This document shows, one piece after another, positions 16,918 through 26,181 of a stretch of 64,000 nucleotides of DNA; position 1 is the stretch's first letter, and every line of letters starts with the position of its first letter. The notes under the pieces are model-generated. The model saw only the letters and a list, made by a program, of their open reading frames with translations. It was not told where the DNA came from and searched no databases. Made by a program: the position numbers and the translations under genes. Source of the DNA: Citrobacter arsenatis (GTDB taxonomy: Bacteria; Pseudomonadota; Gammaproteobacteria; Enterobacterales; Enterobacteriaceae); NCBI RefSeq assembly GCF_004353845.1, contig NZ_CP037864.1:3782001-3846000 (forward strand), read 5' to 3'.

Positions 16918-19900
16918 CTACTGCACGCAGGACGCGAAGCCACTGGTTTTCGCTGCATCAATATTGCAATTATCCGTTCCGTTCGACTCATTCACCGCAC
17001 AGTAATAGCGGCTCCCTTTAGTTTTGGAAAGATAGGAGTAGCTTGGGGTTGACGGCCACCCCGTGGTGCTGAATATCCGATACAGTGAACGCAAATCTTC
17101 AGTAGCTGCCGCATTTTGTAAACTGCCGCACTGGGCGGCCAGATCCCAGGTAAGCGCATCGCTGGTATGCGCCATCGCCCAGTCTTCTTTATTTAGTACA
17201 ACGTGCAGGGGCGGCTTCACGCCAGACGGCAATTCAGCCACCAATAGCGGGCGCTGCAAGGTCACGCCGTTAGTTGTTACAGTATCTGGCATGCGCCCCC
17301 AAAATGCGGCTTTATCCGTATCCGGGCTGGTGAGCACGTTAAAGATATTCTTCAATGACGCGCTGATCTGCGTGTTATCGACCAGAGTAGCCGTCAATGT
17401 TGTTTCAAGACCCAAACTCTTATTTTGCGCCAGCGTAAAAGTTGCCGTTCCATCCGCGCCCGTCGTACCAGTAAAGACACTGGCCGCGGTAGGCATATCT
17501 ACCGTTGAATTCGCTGGGGTCTGTTCACGAAGTATCATATCGTCAGTGCCCATTTCAGCCTCAACGTCACCATCGGTTATCACCACCCCGGCGCGGTTGG
17601 TGGAATCGCCACGCGAGAGCGTAAATTTAGCATTAGCCACAGGCTTGCCGAGGGAGTCGTTCACCGTAACGGTCAGTGGAATGGTATCGCCCGCGTGCGC
17701 CACGGCAGCATTCTTACTGGTATCCATCGCCGTCGAAGTCAACATGATTGCCGAAACCGTGCTCCGCGGTTCCACAAGACAAACCTGCCCCGCTTTCGCC
17801 GTGGTTGAACTGGTTGTGCCGCTACCGCCTGTACTTAGCGTAATAAACTGGTAATTACCGCTGCTATTTTTGTCTGCTTCCCACCACGGCTTATCAGAGC
17901 CCGTAGGCCAACCGTAAGTGGTACCGATGCCTCCAGGGACGCTTAGGTTATCTATAAACAGCGTTTCCATATCGCTACGTAACGGTTGATAGGCTTTATC
18001 ACACGCTGTCGCCCCCGCAATATCCGTATTTCCTGAAGTGACTTGCGGCCAAATTTCATTTTTGTACACATAGGTGCCACTATTCGAGGCCATTTCTGCA
18101 GCAAGCAGCGGTCGCCGGAAAACCGTGCCCGCGCTGTTGGTCGCCGTTTCAGGCATATGTCCCCAGTATTGCGCTTTGTCACTATCTGGGCTGGTAATGA
18201 CGGTAAAGATCACATCCAGCCCAGAAGTCGGCAACGGATAGGCCGTAAGCTTGGCCGTAATCGTGGTTTTCTGCCCCATCGCTTCATCCTGACGCAGATT
18301 GAACGTGGCCGTCCCGTCAGCCCCGGTAACACCGCTAAAGACGACCGTTTTGGTGCTTAGTGCCATGGTTGTAGCCACTGGCGTGAGTTCATCCAGTTCG
18401 AGATCGTCCGTTCCGCCGTAACTATCGGCAGTCAAAACCACTCCACTGCGCGAAACGCCATCACCACGAGAAATGGTAAACGCGGCATTGGCAGCCGGTG
18501 CGCCGTTAGTATCTTTTATCGTCACGGTCAGCGGGATGGTCTCTCCCTTTTTCACCTTCGCGACCTGAGTCGTTGTATCAAACGCACTGGAGCTCAGCGT
18601 AATGGTGGCAGGCAGCGGCGCATGCTCATCCGCCCGACAGGTTTGCATCGCCGTTGAGGACAATAAGGTCGTCGTCGTCGTTGTTCCCGTACTCAAATTG
18701 AGATTCTGGTATTGCCCGGTACTGGATAAATCGACCGCCCACCAACTTTTGCCTGACGACAATGGCCAGCCGAACGCGGTTTCCATCTCACCGTTTGGAT
18801 ACTTATTGTATAGCGCCTGTAAGTCACTGAGCAGTGGCTGGTACGCCGGATCACAACCTGTTGCCCCGGCAGTTTGCGCCTGCAGCGCTGTTGGGTATGC
18901 CCAATATTCGTTATTACGATTATAGAAACCCACGTCAGAAGGAAGTTCCGATTGCAATTTCGGCCGCAGATAGGTCACTCCATTCGGCCCCGCGACCGTT
19001 TCCGGCATATGCCCCCAACGGAACGCGCCGTCCACATCCGGGCTGGTGAGAACCGTAAAGATCGCGCCCACGGCAGTGGAGTTGACACCGGAATCAGCAA
19101 GCTGCGCGTAGACTTCCGTTCTCAGCCCCGTTGATGCGTCCTGACTCAATTCGATGTCCGTTTGACCATTGTTCCCCGTCATGCTGTACCAGGACGAGTT
19201 CGCATTCATTAACATCGACGTCGCTATCGGCGCAGTGGATACAAGCGTCATCGTTGCCGCTGATGAGACATCGGCAATCGCCTCACCGGATGGACTGGAG
19301 CGGGTGTAAGAAGTGCCGCGAATAAATTTAAAGGCGACGCCCGCCACGGGTTTTCCGGAGTCATCGGTCACACTGACCGTTAAGGGCAGTTTTTCACCTT
19401 TTGGCACAACATATCCCGCTTTGTGCGTGTCCAAGGTTTTGCTGGATGAGAGCACAATATTGAGCGCAACCGGCGCTACGCGGCAGAGTTGCATACCGGA
19501 GATGCTCGACGTGCTCTTTACCACACTGCCCGAAAAGAGATTCACGTTTTGATTGAGCAACACGTTGCCCGAAACCGCATAATTGCCAGCCAGCCACACC
19601 GGTGATGAATCGGTGACCGGAAGACCAAACTCACTGGCCAGCGCACCTTGAGGATAATCAGACTGCAATGTCGTAAGATCGCTTAATGTTGCATTCGACA
19701 TCCTGTCACACGGGCTGGCGCTGCTCTTTAAGAACGCGTTATCGCTATAGGTATACCAGGTTTCATTATTCAGCGTATAGCCGGTGGTGCCCTTCGTTGA
19801 GGACAGTTCGCTACGCAGTAGAGGCCTTTTGAACTGGGTGCCAGCGCTGTTGGTTAAGGTGTCAGGCATATGGCCCCACATCGTCGCCTTGTCGCTGTCA

Positions 19901-22900
19901 GGACTGGTGATAACAGTAAAGATGGCCTGTTTTGAATCCGTCAGCGCAGTGTTTTCCGCAAGCGTAGCTGTCAGCACCGTTTTCAAGCCGGTGGTCTGTA
20001 GCTGAGAGACGTTAAACGTCACCCTACCCGAGTCATCAGTGCGCACAAAGACAGACTTTTCGGCAGAGTCGAGTATTGATGTGGCTGGCTCTGCCGGAAC
20101 AATATCACTTAACGTTATGTCATCTGCGCCATTCAGGGTATAGGCTGTTCCTTTACGAGTCAGCGCCTCACCGCGAGTGATTTTCACCAGCGCATTGCCT
20201 ACAGACTGCCCCAGGCTATCCGTCACCTGAACAGTGGCCGCAATCTCTTCACCTTTTTTAGCTTTTGTTATGCCGGTGGCTTCATCCTGGCCCGCCAAAG
20301 TCAGCGTCAGTTTGTTGGCCAATGACCGCGCAGATGCCAGGCACGTCTGCATAAAATAGGAGGATGTGCTCGTTGTCGCCGTAACGCTTCCATCGAGAAG
20401 TAGATTGACGAGCGCATATTGCGGCTCGGTGCCGCTATCATTGAGGATATAATCACCGGCCCACCAGTACTGGCTGGCACCGGCGTTGCTCAGGTTGCTT
20501 ACCGGCCAACCGTTTGCCGTGCGCATTTGACCAGAAGGGTAACGTTGATAGAGGCTTTGAAGATTGCCTAGCGTAGGCAGCAACGCCTGACCACAGCCAC
20601 CATTTGTGCCTTTCCAGGCATAACTTGACGTCACCATTCCCCAGGTCTCGCCCTGGTCATAACTCCCATTCGCGAGAGTGACCCTCTTGCCCGGCGTGGC
20701 GCTGAACTCACTTGCAAGAAGCGGACGTTTATACACCACTCCTGCGCTGTCGGTAAGCGTCTCAGGCATGTGTCCCCAATAGTTGGCTTTGACGGTATCC
20801 GGACTGGTTACCACGCTAAAAACTACCGGCAGCGTTTGAGGGGCGTCCGTTGAATCATTTAATGATGCCCGTAGTGGCGTTTTGAAGCCCGCCCCTCCAT
20901 CTTGTGAGATATCCAGAGTCAAAGTGCCATCATCCCCAGTTGCGCTGTAATAAGCCACGCCGCTGTTACGGGTCTCTGCATGATTAATTTGGATCGCGGC
21001 GGCAACCGTCTGGTTGATACTCTGATCGGCACGACCGACGCTGTCGCCGCGCGTCAAATTAACAGGCGTATTGGCGACTGGTTTGCCGTCATCGTCAAGC
21101 GTTGTGATCACCACAGGGATCGTTTCCCCAACTTTGGCTTTGGCAAACCCATCGCTGTCTTTATAGGCTGACGATGTCAACATGAGATGTGTCGCAACCG
21201 GATGAGCCGTTTTCAAACAGCTAAAATAGAGCTTTTCACTCCATAGCTGCGACGTGATGCCGTTGTCACGCAAGTTAAGGGACTTCACGTAGCGGCTTTC
21301 CGTTGAGCGACTGAGATCGGCGGTGCTGTTCTGGTAATTTTTGCCGTCAAGCGGCCATCCCTGCTGCGAATTCATCGCACCGCCAGGCCAGGCTGAATAG
21401 AGCGATTGTAAATCGGCAAGCGTCGGCGCATAGCCTGCGCCACAGGCGTGCTGAACAACGTCGAAATCTGCCGTCGCCCAGATTTCATTGTTCTCCTGGC
21501 TGCTACCGGCATCAATACCGCCACCGATTTCGGCAATAAGCTGCGGACGTCTAAAGACTTCACCACTGGCAGCGGTAACCGTTTCCGGCATGTGTCCCCA
21601 CATCTGCGCCTTATCGTTATCCGGGCTAGTGATGACGGTAAAAATGGTCTCCAGCGTATCGCTAACGCTGGCGTTTTCGTACAGCGCAGCGGTAATGGCG
21701 ACCTTGGTGCCGGTGGTTTCCGGGCGGGTCACATTGATAACTTTGCTGCCATCACTGCCGGTCAGGCCTCCAATTTTAGTGGCGGTATCATTTAATGACT
21801 CACCGTCAATCACCACCGCGGAAGCAATACCATCTTCGCTACCGGCTATATGCGGTGTGCCCTGTCGCGTGTAGCCATCGCCACGGCTGAGCACGAAAGG
21901 CGCGTCTGGCAGCGGATTGCCGTCGGCATCTTTAACGGTCACCTTCAATTGCAGGATTTCGCCTTTTTTGACTTTAGCGGCCTTAAGCGTGTCGCTCCAC
22001 TGTGCGTGGTTGACTGGCTCAAGGACGATCGACGTTGCCGAGGCATTATCACGGGTTAGACAACTGGTATACACCGACGCATCGCTCTGCGCGGTGATGC
22101 TACCGTTGGCAAGCGAAGCCGTTTGCCAGGCAGTGGCGCTGCTAAATGTCGATGACCAGTAATAATTCGTGACCGGCCATCCCTGCTCACTGTGCATCAC
22201 ACCGCCGCTGTTAGCGTTATACAAGGCGCTAAGCTGATCGGCTCGCGGTAAGCGATTTACCCCGCAACCTCCGGCAGCGGTACTCCCCGCCGCAACGGCG
22301 TGCGTCACCCGCGCCCACGTTTCATTATTCTCAAGCTGCGTGCGTGTTGGGGTAACTTCGCTCGCCAGCTTAGGCCGTTCAAAGGTTAAACCATCTACGG
22401 TCACCGTTTCCGCCATATGCCCCCACATTTCGGCATTCGGGGTATCCGGGCTGGTTGGCACCGTAAACTTCACGCTGCGCGCGAGGGGTGTAGAAATGAG
22501 CGAGTTAACGGGAATGAGGGTCAGTATGGTCAAAAGCCCCGCCCCTTGCGGCTGCTCGATAGTCAGAGTGGCATTGCCACTGGCGTCGGTCGCGCCTGAA
22601 TAGGTCATCGATGCCTGTGAGGGGCCATACGCTTCTCCGTCTATCGTCAGCGCACCGTTCGTGGGGTCAGTGAAGCCCGTCGTCAGGCCGCTACGATTCC
22701 TGCCGTGTGCCATGGTGACGGTATAGGCCGCATTGGGTACGACCAGCCCATTCAGCGCATTGACAGAGTGGATTGTCATGGTGATTTTTTCACCGACTTT
22801 TGCCGTCGCCTGCTTGAGGTTTTCGTCGCCGTTTAATGCTACCTCTAACCGCGTGACGAGTTCATTGCCAGAGCAGGTCAGGTAGTTCGGTTGCGTACCG

Positions 22901-25068
22901 CTAAAGAAGGAATCATTGCCGTTAACCAGGTTAACGTGGGCAGTCTGACTGCCGTCAGAATCGGCAGAGATATAGTTATAGTTTGCTGTCGGCCAGCCGA
23001 AGGTGGTTAGCATGGTGTTCGCGGAGTGTGCCGCGTACAGGGCATCAAGGATTGCTTGCCCCGGCACCTGATTCGAACCACATTGCGCGGTCGCAGCAGC
23101 AACCGAATTGAAGGTGGCCCAGTCTTCATGGTTCTCAATAGTCGACCCGGTGTTCGACGTGGCTTCATCGGCCAACAGCGGACGCTTATAAATATTCCCC
23201 GCTTCGACTACGCCCTGCATATGGCCCCACATGCGCGCTTTCGCAACGTCGGGGCTGGTCACCACAGTGAAGATAACGTTCGCTGTCGCCGTTGTGCCAT
23301 CGCTTAGCACCACACGCAGCGGAGTTAACACACCAGCACCGTTATCCTGGGTAAGCTCTACAGACAGTTTTCCGTCAGCCCCGGTAATGGCGTGATAATG
23401 ATTCGGGGTACCAGAGCCTTGAAGGCCCACCAGCACCGGATTATCCGACCAACCGTAAGCGGCTGCCTGCGCCGTGGCCTGCGCGTTATTTTGCCCTTTT
23501 CGGTTCTGTTCATCGCCAATAAAGAGATCGAAGGAGCGATAAGGCAGCGCCTGCCCGGTCGCTTTATCGGTCACGCGAATAACCATACTGATGCTGTCGC
23601 CAACGCGAACTTTGGCGGCGCCCGACGCGCTATCCATGTTGTCGAGTGACAACGTCAGCTCCGGCGTTATCGCTGGGGAGGCTTTATCTACACAACTGGT
23701 CAACGACGTCGTGCTATCCGGCTCATCCACGACGCTGCGGCTTAGCATATTCACACCGAGATGGTACTGTTGGAGCGTACCTTCGGAAGAAGACCAATAT
23801 TCATTGGTACCTGCAACCGGCCAACCAAGCTGGGTAACCAGATCGCCGGTGGCGATTTTCAGCCCCATTAACTGGCGGGCATCTGGCAGAATTTCGCAGT
23901 GGCTATCCGCGCCACGCCAGTCAAACACAGCCCAACTCTCATTGTTGGCACTCACCGTACCACTTTTGTTGGCGGTTTCCGTCGCCAGGCTCGGACGGCT
24001 AAAGGTATAGGTTTCCCCTTCAACATCTGCCGTGGCACTCTCCGCCATATGCCCCCACATGTTGGCACTGGCGCTGTCCGGGCTCGTCAGAGTGGTGAAA
24101 ATAACATCAATGTGCGCCTGTAGGCTGGGCGCATTGGCTGGCGCAATCGTCAGCGGGGTTTTCACGCCAGGACCGTTGGCTTGAGTCACCACGACCGTGG
24201 CTTTACCGTTGGCATCCGTAACGCCGCGATACTCTGTCGCCGTCGTCGTCAGCTCGGTATTGCCTACGTGGACTGGTGCGCTATTGTTCACCACGCCTTG
24301 ACGATTCAGGGCATCGCCGCGAGTCATTACAAATGCCGTATTCCCGACCGCATTGCCATGACAGTCATGCGTGGTTACGGTGAGCATCACGCTATCCCCC
24401 GCCTTCACCCTCGCCGCTTTAAGCGTATCGTTAAAGCTATCCGCCATCACCGTGACCGGATCACCCACCGCAGGGGAAATCGTAACCGGGATTTTGTTCT
24501 CCAGTACGTTAACGATGTTACTAAAGGGCGTGCCCGTCTTGGTTTGCAGATAGAGCAGTGGTGCAGTACCGTTGGTTGCGCCTTCGAGTTGCGGCCAAAT
24601 CACATAGCTTTTGCCGGCCATGTTTTGCATGCAGAAGGATTGATTGGCGACGGGCTGCGGGCTGAGCGGTGTATCGGGCGTCGCGGCATCGGCCCATATG
24701 AGCGTAATAGCCGGAGGAGAATCCTGCCAGCGTACGGGCGGTACGGAAAAAATATCCCCTTCCGTATCTTTAGGATTGACAAGATTCAGCGCGCCAGGCG
24801 TATCGTCAGTGCTAAAATCATGCGGCATCGCGCTGAAGCTTACGGTATGCGTCTTATCAGGCTCCAGCAAAACGCTGCCCTGATAGACGGGGACGGTGAC
24901 CCCATCGGCCATCGGCACAGTACCGTTTACGCCATCCGTCGAGAGATTCAACTCCTGCCAGGTACCGCTTTTCAACGCCGCACTGGCCGGGGCCGCCAGC
25001 GTGCTAATGACCCATAGCAGAATCACCACCAGGCGGAACCCTACATCTCTACGCAAACGACCAACCAT
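16918..25068 (-). CDS. Giant exported repeat protein of the RatA/RatB type (BIg21 + DUF823 modules)
   Basis: 2716 residues, uninterrupted. A signal peptide (basic MVGRLRRDVGFR, hydrophobic VVILLWV, cleavage near APASA-A) is followed by the LKSGTWQ motif. Nine tandem units follow. Each pairs an Ig-like domain (KVGE/KKGE, PV.NA, RGD/RGE, GADGTATF) with a module opening TSPD....WGHM. The WGHM tryptophans are at 338, 614, 882, 1157, 1431, 1731, 2018, 2302 and 2590 (the last reads WGRM), so units are 268-300 residues. Each WGHM module has RP.L..E, NNE.W, a Cys, L..LY, GWP, YW and a closing Cys, somewhat like Lcl/DUF1566 lectin-like domains (inference). No anchor, barrel or LPXTG is visible. The protein is probably an adhesin; Salmonella Rat proteins are linked to intestinal colonisation. 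Confidence 0.85.
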   Translation of the reverse strand: MVGRLRRDVGFRLVVILLWVISTLAAPASAALKSGTWQELNLSTDGVNGTVPMADGVTVPVYQGSVLLEPDKTHTVSFSAMPHDFSTDDTPGALNLVNPKDTEGDIFSVPPVRWQDSPPAITLIWADAATPDTPLSPQPVANQSFCMQNMAGKSYVIWPQLEGATNGTAPLLYLQTKTGTPFSNIVNVLENKIPVTISPAVGDPVTVMADSFNDTLKAARVKAGDSVMLTVTTHDCHGNAVGNTAFVMTRGDALNRQGVVNNSAPVHVGNTELTTTATEYRGVTDANGKATVVVTQANGPGVKTPLTIAPANAPSLQAHIDVIFTTLTSPDSASANMWGHMAESATADVEGETYTFSRPSLATETANKSGTVSANNESWAVFDWRGADSHCEILPDARQLMGLKIATGDLVTQLGWPVAGTNEYWSSSEGTLQQYHLGVNMLSRSVVDEPDSTTSLTSCVDKASPAITPELTLSLDNMDSASGAAKVRVGDSISMVIRVTDKATGQALPYRSFDLFIGDEQNRKGQNNAQATAQAAAYGWSDNPVLVGLQGSGTPNHYHAITGADGKLSVELTQDNGAGVLTPLRVVLSDGTTATANVIFTVVTSPDVAKARMWGHMQGVVEAGNIYKRPLLADEATSNTGSTIENHEDWATFNSVAAATAQCGSNQVPGQAILDALYAAHSANTMLTTFGWPTANYNYISADSDGSQTAHVNLVNGNDSFFSGTQPNYLTCSGNELVTRLEVALNGDENLKQATAKVGEKITMTIHSVNALNGLVVPNAAYTVTMAHGRNRSGLTTGFTDPTNGALTIDGEAYGPSQASMTYSGATDASGNATLTIEQPQGAGLLTILTLIPVNSLISTPLARSVKFTVPTSPDTPNAEMWGHMAETVTVDGLTFERPKLASEVTPTRTQLENNETWARVTHAVAAGSTAAGGCGVNRLPRADQLSALYNANSGGVMHSEQGWPVTNYYWSSTFSSATAWQTASLANGSITAQSDASVYTSCLTRDNASATSIVLEPVNHAQWSDTLKAAKVKKGEILQLKVTVKDADGNPLPDAPFVLSRGDGYTRQGTPHIAGSEDGIASAVVIDGESLNDTATKIGGLTGSDGSKVINVTRPETTGTKVAITAALYENASVSDTLETIFTVITSPDNDKAQMWGHMPETVTAASGEVFRRPQLIAEIGGGIDAGSSQENNEIWATADFDVVQHACGAGYAPTLADLQSLYSAWPGGAMNSQQGWPLDGKNYQNSTADLSRSTESRYVKSLNLRDNGITSQLWSEKLYFSCLKTAHPVATHLMLTSSAYKDSDGFAKAKVGETIPVVITTLDDDGKPVANTPVNLTRGDSVGRADQSINQTVAAAIQINHAETRNSGVAYYSATGDDGTLTLDISQDGGAGFKTPLRASLNDSTDAPQTLPVVFSVVTSPDTVKANYWGHMPETLTDSAGVVYKRPLLASEFSATPGKRVTLANGSYDQGETWGMVTSSYAWKGTNGGCGQALLPTLGNLQSLYQRYPSGQMRTANGWPVSNLSNAGASQYWWAGDYILNDSGTEPQYALVNLLLDGSVTATTSTSSYFMQTCLASARSLANKLTLTLAGQDEATGITKAKKGEEIAATVQVTDSLGQSVGNALVKITRGEALTRKGTAYTLNGADDITLSDIVPAEPATSILDSAEKSVFVRTDDSGRVTFNVSQLQTTGLKTVLTATLAENTALTDSKQAIFTVITSPDSDKATMWGHMPDTLTNSAGTQFKRPLLRSELSSTKGTTGYTLNNETWYTYSDNAFLKSSASPCDRMSNATLSDLTTLQSDYPQGALASEFGLPVTDSSPVWLAGNYAVSGNVLLNQNVNLFSGSVVKSTSSISGMQLCRVAPVALNIVLSSSKTLDTHKAGYVVPKGEKLPLTVSVTDDSGKPVAGVAFKFIRGTSYTRSSPSGEAIADVSSAATMTLVSTAPIATSMLMNANSSWYSMTGNNGQTDIELSQDASTGLRTEVYAQLADSGVNSTAVGAIFTVLTSPDVDGAFRWGHMPETVAGPNGVTYLRPKLQSELPSDVGFYNRNNEYWAYPTALQAQTAGATGCDPAYQPLLSDLQALYNKYPNGEMETAFGWPLSSGKSWWAVDLSSTGQYQNLNLSTGTTTTTTLLSSTAMQTCRADEHAPLPATITLSSSAFDTTTQVAKVKKGETIPLTVTIKDTNGAPAANAAFTISRGDGVSRSGVVLTADSYGGTDDLELDELTPVATTMALSTKTVVFSGVTGADGTATFNLRQDEAMGQKTTITAKLTAYPLPTSGLDVIFTVITSPDSDKAQYWGHMPETATNSAGTVFRRPLLAAEMASNSGTYVYKNEIWPQVTSGNTDIAGATACDKAYQPLRSDMETLFIDNLSVPGGIGTTYGWPTGSDKPWWEADKNSSGNYQFITLSTGGSGTTSSTTAKAGQVCLVEPRSTVSAIMLTSTAMDTSKNAAVAHAGDTIPLTVTVNDSLGKPVANAKFTLSRGDSTNRAGVVITDGDVEAEMGTDDMILREQTPANSTVDMPTAASVFTGTTGADGTATFTLAQNKSLGLETTLTATLVDNTQISASLKNIFNVLTSPDTDKAAFWGRMPDTVTTNGVTLQRPLLVAELPSGVKPPLHVVLNKEDWAMAHTSDALTWDLAAQCGSLQNAAATEDLRSLYRIFSTTGWPSTPSYSYLSKTKGSRYYCAVNESNGTDNCNIDAAKTSGFASCVQ

Positions 25069-25140
25069 AACTAATGCCCACCTGTTTCTTCATGCCTTCA
25101 ACACCCTTTGCTTAACCCTCAGCTAAGCAAAGGACGCGGA

Positions 25141-25170
25141 AAGAACCATTCCCTTCCGGGAATGGTTCTT
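25141..25170 (-). terminator. 13-bp hairpin between sinI and the rat gene
   Basis: AAGAACCATTCCC (25141-25153) and GGGAATGGTTCTT (25158-25170) pair perfectly around TTCC, 7 bases after the sinI stop. On the minus strand the stem ends in TTCTTT, a short U tract. It probably stops or attenuates transcription after sinI, lowering rat expression relative to sinHI. The 72 bases from here to the rat ATG could hold a separate promoter. Confidence 0.7.
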
Positions 25171-25177
25171 TTGTGAA

Positions 25178-26143
25178 TTACTTGCGTTGATAATCGATAG
25201 ACAGCCCGTAACCCTGGACACCATCGTTGCCAAGGGTAACCCCGCCGCTGTCGCCATTGTCGAAGGCGCTCTTCGCCTCGAGGTTGGTAAGAGGAATAAC
25301 CAGATCGCGGTTGTTGTAGGTCGTGCTGACAATACCGCCCGCCGCACCAAGCTGTTTGCTGGTACCGGTAAACTTCCAGCGATAGTTGTATTCGCTGGTA
25401 ACATCTTCACCGGCTTCGTAGGTTCCGTTACCGTTTTTATCTTTCCACAACAGCACTTTATAAGTGGTGTTGGTTTTGAGTTTGGTTGCCGTGCCCAGCA
25501 GGTTGGTCGTCGATCCCGACTCGTAAATCACGACAGACACGTTATCGTCGACTACCGGACCTTCCGGAATATCATCATCGTCAGCCCCCCCACCCGCATT
25601 GGTGGAAAGGTCGTTGAGCAGCAGGACATCAGCCATATTCGGATCACCGGTGGTCGTGGTCGGTGTGATTTTAATACCGATATAATAATCGGCATCGTCG
25701 GCCGTAATGCTATAGCTGGTTTGTCCCGTGGTACCGCTAATCTCAGCGGCATCAGAACCATCCTGATTCTTAGAACGCACCCACACGACCGTCCCTTTGG
25801 TGGCGGTGTTATTGGTATCCAGATCGCCTTCGGTATCTCCGATAGCCCAATCCACGCTCACCTTGTCACCAATATGGAACTGTTTATCGCCGTCGGAGCC
25901 GCCGATGGTACGCGTGCCGCGATCGATACTCACCGTCACGTGGTTTTTATCGGTTTCAGCGGCCTTATCACTGCTGCGCGTGATCCACGGCACGGTACCT
26001 TGAATGGAGCCTGTGGTATCCGTCACTAGCTGCCATTGACCGCTTTTCAAATTGCCAGCCGCCATTGCGGGTACAGAGCAGTAACCTGCCACTACCAGTG
26101 CCAGTGCGACCTGAGTTAGCCGCTGTTTCATTTTTAACGCCAT
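25178..26143 (-). CDS. sinI: SinI-like exported protein
   Basis: 321 residues with a good AGGAGAG ribosome site before ATG 26143. The signal peptide is (M)KQRLTQVALALVVAGYCSVPAMA-A. The mature N-terminus reads GNLKSGQWQ and then GTVPW, the same motif as in the downstream rat product. The middle has an Ig-like segment (SVDWAIGDTEGDL, SYSITADDADYYIGIKI) and an acidic hinge GGGADDDDIPEGP. Residues 228-321 (YKVLLWKDKNGNG, YRWKFTG, DGVQGYGL) closely match the C-terminus of SinH. By position it is SinI of the CS54-type locus. Its function is undefined; secretion through or display by SinH is a reasonable inference. It lies 38 bases downstream of sinH. Confidence 0.8.
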   Translation of the reverse strand: MALKMKQRLTQVALALVVAGYCSVPAMAAGNLKSGQWQLVTDTTGSIQGTVPWITRSSDKAAETDKNHVTVSIDRGTRTIGGSDGDKQFHIGDKVSVDWAIGDTEGDLDTNNTATKGTVVWVRSKNQDGSDAAEISGTTGQTSYSITADDADYYIGIKITPTTTTGDPNMADVLLLNDLSTNAGGGADDDDIPEGPVVDDNVSVVIYESGSTTNLLGTATKLKTNTTYKVLLWKDKNGNGTYEAGEDVTSEYNYRWKFTGTSKQLGAAGGIVSTTYNNRDLVIPLTNLEAKSAFDNGDSGGVTLGNDGVQGYGLSIDYQRK

Positions 26144-26181
26144 TAAGACTCTCCTTTTCTTTATGTATCAGCGAGTGCTGG

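Noticed and set aside
24181..25017. 278-codon open frame on + inside the rat gene, and several shorter ones along 17000-25000
   Set aside because: They mirror the GC-biased codons of the real minus-strand gene, have no ribosome sites and resemble nothing.
16918..25068. rat gene as a pseudogene, as reported for some Salmonella rat genes
   Set aside because: The frame is open for 2716 codons with signal peptide and all nine modules in phase; no frameshift is seen.
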